A stretch of DNA of 14,902 bases, taken from positions 1 through 14,902 of the forward strand of contig DIEQ01000017.1 of the NCBI GenBank assembly GCA_002418705.1, read 5' to 3'. Within the stretch, counting starts at the first letter, position 1, and every line of letters starts with the position of its first letter. Positions 1 through 4,651 of this stretch are shown here, in pieces. The translations under genes and the position numbers were made by a program. The notes under the pieces were generated by a model. That model was not told the origin of the DNA and searched no databases. It saw only the letters and a list, made by a program, of their open reading frames with translations. The stretch comes from Mageeibacillus sp. UBA5770. GTDB lineage: Bacteria; Bacillota_A; Clostridia; Saccharofermentanales; Saccharofermentanaceae.

Positions 1-287
1 TAAAATATTGCGATGCAAGTGCTTTCATTAATTTGTCTACACCATATGGAGGACCTTCGGAAAGAAATTCTATCTCTGAGATTCACCATATTAGAAAACA
101 AAATATAATAGAAGGGGATGAGTTGAGCTATAAGCAAGCTTGTTCTTTTATTTCATATATTTTGTCTGAATATACACTGGATACGTTGTTAGAATATAGT
201 AAGTCAGGAAGTGGATTTGAAGATGTTTTTGGAAAGAGCTATGAGGAAATCAAAAGCAGTTGGATAGAATCAATCAGCATTTCATAG
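1..287 (+). CDS. C-terminal end of a probable gluzincin-type (peptidase MA-like) protein, 5' partial
   Basis: The reading frame is open from base 3 to a TAG at 285-287, so the gene began left of the window; the first TTG at 33 is not a convincing start because coding continues upstream and no ribosome site precedes it. About 94 residues are visible. The pattern YKQACSFISYIL, then a stretch around LLEYSKSGSG, then FGKSYEEIKSSW is what one sees at the C-terminus of peptidase-MA/gluzincin domains, where a helix with Y-x-x-A-x-S-F is followed by a helix ending in W. The HExxH zinc motif would lie upstream and is not visible, so the assignment rests on a short C-terminal pattern and is tentative. 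AT-rich, like the DNA that follows. Confidence 0.45.
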   Translation, partial: KYCDASAFINLSTPYGGPSERNSISEIHHIRKQNIIEGDELSYKQACSFISYILSEYTLDTLLEYSKSGSGFEDVFGKSYEEIKSSWIESISIS

Positions 288-483
288 TATACGGAACTTC
301 TACCATATCCAATTTAGTTTTTTGAATTTAAAATTAGTTATAGGAAATAAATAGCGCAATTTGTCAAAATTTCAGAAAAATCCAGCAAATTTCTCGAGAA
401 AATACAAGGATTTTTTAGTGCCCAACCTATCAAAACCATTTTAAATAAATTTACAGTAAACATTTGTTCCCTGATGTGAAGAT

Positions 484-497
484 GCCTGAAAACAGGC
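484..497. other. Small hairpin in the 288-540 spacer
   Basis: GCCTG-AAAA-CAGGC forms a 5-bp stem with a 4-base loop. It is not followed by a T-run, so it is not a convincing terminator. The core CTGAAAACAGG recurs at 628-638 within another hairpin. I see no gene in 288-540; the rest is AT-rich spacer. Confidence 0.35.
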
Positions 498-540
498 CGT
501 TTCAAGGATTTATGTACATAAAGATGCAGGTGAATATAAG

Positions 541-619
541 CCCGAAATTCACGTTTTTTCCACCTGGAAATCGTGTGAACTGTTGAAGGTTCCGAGAGTT
601 CGAATCTCTCTCTCCGCCA
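541..619 (+). repeat. tRNA-Ser 3'-end-like repeat, copy 1
   Basis: This 79-nt unit is repeated without gaps at 10564-10642 with 9 differences. Its last 26 nt (594-619) look like the 3' end of a tRNA-Ser: T-stem GAGAG, T-loop TTCGAAT, T-stem CTCTC, then TCTCC, discriminator G and CCA. The GGTTC just before resembles the end of a serine variable arm. The acceptor strand is 2 nt too short, and the upstream 50 nt contain no D-arm, anticodon arm or matching GGAGA strand, so it cannot be a working tRNA. Likely reading: a dispersed tRNA-derived repeat or the scar of integration at the 3' end of a tRNA-Ser gene. Confidence 0.65.
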
Positions 620-625
620 AAATTT

Positions 626-648
626 GTCTGAAAACAGGATTTTCAGAC
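626..648. other. Perfect 9-bp inverted repeat after the tRNA-like repeat
   Basis: GTCTGAAAA and TTTTCAGAC flank a 5-base loop. It lies between the CCA end of repeat copy 1 and the strong terminator at 655-697. The following bases are not T-rich, so it may be an RNA-folding element or a recombination arm rather than a terminator. Confidence 0.5.
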
Positions 649-654
649 GCCACA

Positions 655-697
655 AACACCGGAATAACAGGCATTTGCCCTGATTCCGGTGTTTTTT
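655..697. terminator. Rho-independent terminator, probably bidirectional
   Basis: An 11-bp perfect stem, AACACCGGAAT with ATTCCGGTGTT, encloses a 17-base loop that can pair further (CAGG with CCTG) and is followed by TTTTTT on the plus strand. It lies 30 bp beyond the TAG of the minus-strand phosphoesterase gene, and the A-run on its other side would let it end that transcript too. On the plus strand it is where a transcript through the tRNA-like repeat would end. Confidence 0.8.
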
Positions 698-727
698 ATG
701 CAGGTTGTGTTCCGATATCTCTATTGT

Positions 728-1270
728 CTATTTTTTATCTTTATGTGCCACATTGTTTTCAAGCATCTCTTCAAACGATACCGGGGAAAAATTATTTATA
801 TCAACGCCTGCATTGAGAATGTTGGGGTTGTTTTGCAGCAATGCCCAATACTGCGCATTTGTGTTCTCATGAATATGTCCGTGTATCATGAAGCTGCCCC
901 GGCTCATCGCATTCCAGCTCATCATCGGATAATGACACAGTATGAGTTTTCTTTGTCCGTCGCCGATTTCCGTCATTGTATCGACAGAAAGAAAATACTT
1001 TGCTATGTCGACTTTGCGGATCCAGGTCTTATCGTGATTCCCGAGAATGAGATGCTTTTTACCTTTCAGTCGCTGCAAATACTCTTCCGTCGGAACAGAG
1101 TTCCTAAAAAGAAGATCGCCGATAATGTAGATCGTATCCCCGTTTGTCACGCGTCGATTCCAGTTTTCGATGAGTGCTTCATCCATTTCCTGAACATCGG
1201 AAAAAGGCCGGCTGCACAGTTTAATGATGTTTGCATGACCGAAATGCTGGTCAGCGGTGAAATAGATCAT
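728..1270 (-). CDS. Calcineurin-like metallophosphoesterase, 180 aa
   Basis: All five blocks of the calcineurin-like phosphoesterase fold are present: D7-x-H9 (TADQHFGH), G51-D52, G77-N-H-D80, H113 (CHYP) and G131-H-x-H134. These residues bind two metal ions in this family and hydrolyse phosphomonoesters or diesters; the true substrate cannot be read from sequence. No signal peptide, so cytosolic. I chose the ATG at 1268-1270 because GAGGAGGAG lies just upstream; the frame runs 14 codons further, but those residues are basic and outside the fold. About 180 aa is normal for the small stand-alone members. It stands alone, with no co-directional partner close by, and ends against the terminator at 655-697. 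Confidence 0.88.
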   Translation of the reverse strand: MIYFTADQHFGHANIIKLCSRPFSDVQEMDEALIENWNRRVTNGDTIYIIGDLLFRNSVPTEEYLQRLKGKKHLILGNHDKTWIRKVDIAKYFLSVDTMTEIGDGQRKLILCHYPMMSWNAMSRGSFMIHGHIHENTNAQYWALLQNNPNILNAGVDINNFSPVSFEEMLENNVAHKDKK

Positions 1271-1447
1271 GTACTCTCTCCTCCTCATCAATTTATAGGG
1301 TCTTAATCGCAACCATCCCGCAAGCAGGATATAAATACTATACTAATTCGATTATATCATGCAACAAATGTATCATTATTCTATTAAAATCCGTTTTTGC
1401 TTTTTTTGATCGAATTTTCTGTTTTTGAAAGTAATAACTCGTTTATA

Positions 1448-1488
1448 TTGTATGTTTGTCCCGAAAGTTATACAATAATCGGGACAAA
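1448..1488 (+). promoter_or_regulatory. Promoter with palindromic operator for the AbiEi-type antitoxin
   Basis: TTGTAT (1448-1453) and TACAAT (1471-1476) are separated by exactly 17 bp. A perfect 10-bp inverted repeat, TTTGTCCCGA (1455-1464) and TCGGGACAAA (1479-1488) with a 14-bp gap, covers the spacer and brackets the -10 box. A GGAG follows at 1494-1497. AbiEi-family antitoxins are known to repress their own promoters by binding inverted repeats, so this is very likely an autoregulatory operator that survived the truncation of the gene. Confidence 0.7.
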
Positions 1489-1505
1489 AGAAAGGAGAAA
1501 TGCAA

Positions 1506-1718
1506 ATGACTGATTCAATAAAAAAGAAAATTGAGAATCGTATATGTACTGCAAATACAGAGGCAGTTTTTGGAATTTCAGATTTTTTAGACATAGCCGA
1601 TTATGAAACGGTACGCAAATCTCTTTTCCGTTTCGAAAAGGAAGGATTCTTAAGGCGCATTTTGCCTGGCGTGTATGATAGGCCGCAGTACAGCAAATTG
1701 TTTATCGAAGCTGTTTAA
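1506..1718 (+). pseudogene. Truncated AbiEi/DUF6088-type antitoxin, N-terminal wing domain only
   Basis: Only 70 codons remain. The pattern SDFLDIADYETVRKSLFRF, then EKEGFLRRILPGVYDRP and YSKL, is the N-terminal winged-helix part of the DUF6088/AbiEi antitoxin family (type IV toxin-antitoxin). Full-length members are roughly 190-200 aa, and the usual continuation after this point is absent: a TAA follows directly and no frame downstream resumes it. I prefer the ATG at 1506 over the one at 1500, since GGAG at 1494-1497 is then 8 nt away instead of 2. No AbiEii nucleotidyltransferase toxin is nearby. The intact promoter/operator suggests the piece may still be expressed and bind DNA. Its last 17 bases overlap a decayed frame on the other strand. 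Confidence 0.7.
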
Positions 1719-1971
1719 AAAGCTTTGTAAAGCGGTCTCCGGCAATCTCTTCCAGTTCCTTCTCAACTGGTCTTTCATTTGAACTAAGGCTAAATAATCC
1801 ATTACGGAATTCCTTTCCGGCAAGACAAGTGCCGTTCTTTCAGATGTTCAGATGCTGGAGCTTAGTTATTATAACATGGCAGCTTAGAGGATTTTCCCTT
1901 ACTTCTGGAACAATTGCATTTACTACCTGTTTGAAAAATCCTGGCACTTTTAACGGGATTTCTATTTTTTC
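1702..1971 (-). pseudogene. Decayed reading frame downstream of fic, unrecognised
   Basis: Starting immediately after the fic TAA and in the same frame, the minus strand encodes about 44 protein-like residues (including VPGFFKQVVNAIVPEVREN and VIITKLQHLNI), one TGA near 1842-1844, then 48 more (CLAGKEFRNG, SSNERPVEKELEEIAGDRF, TKLFKQLR) up to a TAA at 1702-1704. The amphipathic helical composition and the lack of other stops over 270 bp suggest a gene that lost its start and picked up a nonsense mutation. I do not recognise the family. It could instead be an old C-terminal extension of Fic, though Fic is already of normal length. It converges on and slightly overlaps the truncated antitoxin. 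Confidence 0.4.
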
Positions 1972-3048
1972 TTAATCTTTGACATTCCTCACATATGCTG
2001 TACTTTTTCCGGCTCCGGTCTTTATGATATATCCTTCCTTCAAAAGGGCAGCAAGTGTTACCTCAACCGTTGATGCGCTGATATCCGGACACTTTTCCAG
2101 TATCATGCGTTTTGACAGTTTCCGCAGGGTGTTGTCGAATAATATACGAATCCGTGCGGGCTTGGTGATGCTCCGATCCGAAATGAATTCGACGCGGGCT
2201 GCAAATTCTTTGTATGCGTATAAAACAACTCCAAGATAGTATTTGAGAAATGGACAATATGTGTTTTTGCCCTCAAACCAGTTGGCTGAGCTGTGCTGTA
2301 ACGTCTCATAATACGTCTCTTTTGATTTTTCTATTATCATCTCAACACTGATATATTTCCCGGCTATGTACCCGGATCTCTGAAGGAGAAGCAAGGTCAG
2401 TATACGGCTCATGCGTCCGTTACCATCATGAAAGGGATGAATGCAGAGAAAGTCCAGAATGAACATAGGAATAAGAAGGAGCGGATCATACTTCTGTGCT
2501 GTAATGGCCTCGATAAAAGTTCTTGTCAGACTTTCAACAGCTTCCGGAGTTTCGAAAGCTGACAAGGGCTGAAAGCGAACCGTGCTACGGCCATTTGAAT
2601 CGACCTCTGTAATCACATTATCCGAATTTTTGAAATGGCCGCCGATAGAGCTCGGATTAAAATGATACAAATCCCGATGTAATTGAAGAATCACATTTGC
2701 TCGGGGAACCATGAAATCATAGCTGTCATGGATGAGGCTCAATACATCACGGTATCCGGTGATTTCCTGTTCAGATTGGTTTCTTGGCTCGGATTTGGAC
2801 TTAACTATAGCGTTAAGACGCTCATCGGAGGTATATATCCCCTCAATTCGGTTAGAAGCTCCCGTGCTTTGAATTTTAGCAATTTCCAGCATGGATTGCA
2901 GAATCGCTGGCTTTGCCTCGATGAAAAGATCCTGTCTACCTTTGTATTCATGAATGGCTGATACCAGATTCATGATTTCATGGCTCAGCAGATCTTCCGG
3001 TATGTTTGAATAGTCGAAACTCCTCACTTTGGTCGCCTTTCTGCACAT
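1972..3048 (-). CDS. Fic-domain protein AMP-transferase (class II, self-inhibited), 358 aa
   Basis: The Fic active-site loop is complete: H204-P-F-H-D-G-N-G-R212-x-x-R215, where the His is the catalytic base and the GNGR part binds the nucleotide phosphates. Such enzymes usually move AMP from ATP onto Ser/Thr/Tyr of a target. The N-terminal helix holds S65-N-R-I-E69-G70, the (S/T)xxxE(G/N) inhibitory motif of class II Fic proteins, whose Glu blocks ATP binding until relieved. The C-terminal 70 residues look like a winged helix (ISASTVEVTLAALLKEGYI), seen in many bacterial Fic proteins. Cytosolic. The ATG at 3046-3048 has no good ribosome site, but the frame meets a stop 12 codons upstream and there is no better start. 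Target unknown; no cognate small antitoxin next to it. Confidence 0.92.
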   Translation of the reverse strand: MCRKATKVRSFDYSNIPEDLLSHEIMNLVSAIHEYKGRQDLFIEAKPAILQSMLEIAKIQSTGASNRIEGIYTSDERLNAIVKSKSEPRNQSEQEITGYRDVLSLIHDSYDFMVPRANVILQLHRDLYHFNPSSIGGHFKNSDNVITEVDSNGRSTVRFQPLSAFETPEAVESLTRTFIEAITAQKYDPLLLIPMFILDFLCIHPFHDGNGRMSRILTLLLLQRSGYIAGKYISVEMIIEKSKETYYETLQHSSANWFEGKNTYCPFLKYYLGVVLYAYKEFAARVEFISDRSITKPARIRILFDNTLRKLSKRMILEKCPDISASTVEVTLAALLKEGYIIKTGAGKSTAYVRNVKD

Positions 3049-3083
3049 TTTTCTTCGGTTCTGAATAATAAAGATGACAAATT

Positions 3084-3245
3084 ATGCAGTATAGTTTTTA
3101 CACGGGTCAGGCAAGAAACCCGGACATCATTATCAGTTTGATTGTCTTGCCGGCTGAGAAGAAGGAATATGATACTTTTATGTTCGGTGACGATCTTAAG
3201 TTACATATTGTTTTTCAGCCGGTATTCCCTTTGCCAGCTGGATAG
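3084..3245 (+). other. Short protein-like frame between fic and the IS remnant
   Basis: An ATG-to-TAG frame of 53 codons with a protein-like composition (FYTGQARNPD, LPAEKKEYDTF, FGDDLKLHIVFQPVF). There is no ribosome binding site, and it starts just after a TGA. I do not recognise it. It may be a gene fragment brought in or cut by the neighbouring IS630 element, or chance. The rest of the 3049-3275 gap carries the fic upstream region and nothing else I can support. Confidence 0.25.
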
Positions 3246-3275
3246 AATTATTATGAGGTCATACTTAATTACAGG

Positions 3276-3767
3276 GTTGAAGCCGTTGCAGGCGAGAACA
3301 ACAAGCCAGGCCGCAACAAATGGACCTTACGCCTACTGGCAAACAGAGCAGTCGAACTGGAGATTATTGATAGTATTTCCTATTTATCGGTCAGGCAGAT
3401 CCTAAAGAAACGAGCTCAAACCACATCTGATGAAGTGCCGGGTCATACCTCCTCGACACCATGCCGCCTTTGTTGCCTGTATGGAAGATGTTTTGGATGT
3501 TTATCAGCAACCCTATGATACTGATTGCCCTGTCATCTGCATGGACGAGAAGCCCTACCAACTGCCTGGCGAATCAAGGAAAGCTATCCCCATGAAACGC
3601 GGCCGGCCCAAGATTGAGTATCCTGACTGTCAAAAGAATCGTCTGGTCAAGGATAATCTCAATACCCATACCTTATTTCTCTGGGAAATGAGCTTGCTGC
3701 TTGGGAAACAGTGAGAAATACGATGCAGAAGGGTGTGGATACCTTTTCTCAAGACAACCTACTATAA
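3276..3767 (+). pseudogene. IS630-family DDE transposase remnant (two frameshifts, internal deletion)
   Basis: Three frames must be joined. Frame one (3276-3410) reads VEAVAGENNKPGRNKWTLRL and then ANRAVELEIIDSISYLSVRQ, the helix-turn-helix linker region of IS630 transposases. The second (from 3412) reads ELKPHLMKCRVIPP, then VCMDEKPYQL with CMDEKPYQ as the first catalytic Asp block (here PVICMDEKPYQ), then KDNLNTHT, the second catalytic block. Between PKIEY and the DNLNTHT block roughly 40 residues of the normal protein are missing. The third (from 3687) reads NELAAWETVRNTMQKGVD, a C-terminal part, ending at TAA 3765-3767. The missing segment and shifts make it dead. No terminal inverted repeats were found. 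Its 3' end touches the end of the convergent membrane-protein gene. Confidence 0.8.
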
Positions 3768-4072
3768 TTTTCACGTGTAAAAAACTTGGTGTAGCCAAGG
3801 TTCTTTAATTCAGGTTTTCTGAGTTTAATAGCCAGAGAGTCTCCCAATCTATTCCGTCCTTTTCCTTTCAACTGCCGATTAATCGTTAAAAATAGAATAG
3901 GTATCATTATCAACATTAGTATACTTCCGCTAAAAAAGCCATTGGGATCAAGACCATGGAGTTGTGATTCAGGCAAATCTTTTAGAAAAAACCACCCCGT
4001 AAAAGATGCAATAGCTGCAATTGCTAATGAAATAATAAAAGTGACTGCGCGCCTCGATGAATATTTCTTCAA
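3749..4072 (-). CDS. Small membrane protein, 107 aa, second gene of a pair
   Basis: Unrecognised. It has a short basic N-terminus (KKYSSRR), a hydrophobic segment at about residues 9-29, a second at about 47-63, then a basic cytosolic tail rich in K/R (NRQLKGKGRNRLG). The start is a TTG at 4070-4072 that overlaps the TGA of the gene before it (TTGA), a clear sign of translational coupling; there is no independent ribosome site. The last residues run into the end of the IS630 remnant, so the native C-terminus may have been replaced by the insertion. An ATG at 4074-4076 is in another frame and does not give this protein. Confidence 0.6.
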   Translation of the reverse strand: MKKYSSRRAVTFIISLAIAAIASFTGWFFLKDLPESQLHGLDPNGFFSGSILMLIMIPILFLTINRQLKGKGRNRLGDSLAIKLRKPELKNLGYTKFFTRENYSRLS

Positions 4073-4425
4073 ACATTGGTCACATAGGAAAACCGACTCA
4101 GATCCTGCAATCTTATAATTGTACTGTATATGGCGGGAATCGATATAATTAGTCGTGGTATCAACACCATAGTAGAAAGAGTAATTGTTACCAGTACTTG
4201 ATTCGAGTTTGCATTGACCACGTTTCCCCTAAGCTTTTCGACAGGGAAGTAACCCTTCCTTGATATAATAACAACACCTGCCAAACTAAATATAAACCAA
4301 ACAGCCATCCATATCAAAAAAAACGTCATCATGAGAGATGCATCGAATACATTGGATAGATTTAATACTATTATCACAGCCCCAATCAGTGTCAACGCTA
4401 TAGAAATCATTCCTGCTTTGCGCAT
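4069..4425 (-). CDS. Small membrane protein, 118 aa, first gene of a pair
   Basis: Unrecognised. Three likely membrane segments are visible: residues 5-25 (ISIALTLIGAVIIVLNL), about 30-54 (MMTFFLIWMAVWFIFSLAGVV) and about 78-100 (VLVTITLSTMVLIPRLIISI). The ATG at 4423-4425 is preceded by AAGGAG at good spacing. It overlaps its partner by the TTGA junction, so the two products are probably made in a fixed ratio and may form one membrane complex. No catalytic motif is visible. Function cannot be given. Confidence 0.7.
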   Translation of the reverse strand: MRKAGMISIALTLIGAVIIVLNLSNVFDASLMMTFFLIWMAVWFIFSLAGVVIISRKGYFPVEKLRGNVVNANSNQVLVTITLSTMVLIPRLIISIPAIYSTIIRLQDLSRFSYVTNV

Positions 4426-4472
4426 AGTTCACTCCTTATATGTAGTTTTGGGGGAACAGCATTATTCAGGAC

Positions 4473-4493
4473 GACAATATTACTGCGATTGTC
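4473..4493. promoter_or_regulatory. Inverted repeat upstream of the membrane-protein pair
   Basis: GACAAT and ATTGTC with a 9-bp gap lie about 48 bp upstream of the first membrane-protein start. The minus strand reads TTGACA at 4495-4490, a perfect -35 hexamer, but I find no -10 at the right distance. It may be an operator or chance. Confidence 0.25.
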
Positions 4494-4595
4494 AATAAAA
4501 CACTAAAGCGCGAGGAGATACTTCCATTACTATTATAACATGGGCGGATCTGTTTGGGGATTTTCCAGTTTCCAACACATGGATGAGCTTCGCTG

Positions 4596-4635
4596 TGGTG
4601 CGCCTTCAGGTATTCGAACCGGGGACCCACTGATT
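4596..4635 (-). pseudogene. Fossil 3' half of tRNA-Lys (anticodon CTT type)
   Basis: Read on the minus strand, the 40 nt from 4635 to 4596 go AATCAGTGGGTCC, then the T-loop TTCGAAT, then CCTGAAGGCGCACCA. This matches the 3' half of a typical bacterial tRNA-Lys(CTT), from just after the anticodon loop to the encoded CCA, with about three differences, all in the T-stem. The 5' half is absent: the preceding bases (GTTTGATAGTGGAT) do not fit a D-arm or anticodon arm. The T-stem changes break pairing, so it is not functional. Identification is from memory of the tRNA-Lys consensus. A clean 3'-half duplicate is what tyrosine-recombinase elements leave at an attachment site. Confidence 0.7.
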
Positions 4636-4651
4636 ATCCACTATCAAACGG

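Noticed and set aside
541..619. Functional tRNA-Ser gene
   Set aside because: No D-arm, anticodon arm or 5' acceptor strand, and the 3' acceptor strand is 2 nt short; only the T-arm and CCA look like tRNA.
338..655. Minus-strand open frame of 105 codons
   Set aside because: It runs through the tRNA-like repeat and spacer, has no ribosome site and no recognisable protein pattern.
689..1306. Plus-strand open frame of 205 codons
   Set aside because: It is antisense to the metallophosphoesterase, whose motifs and ribosome site are clear.
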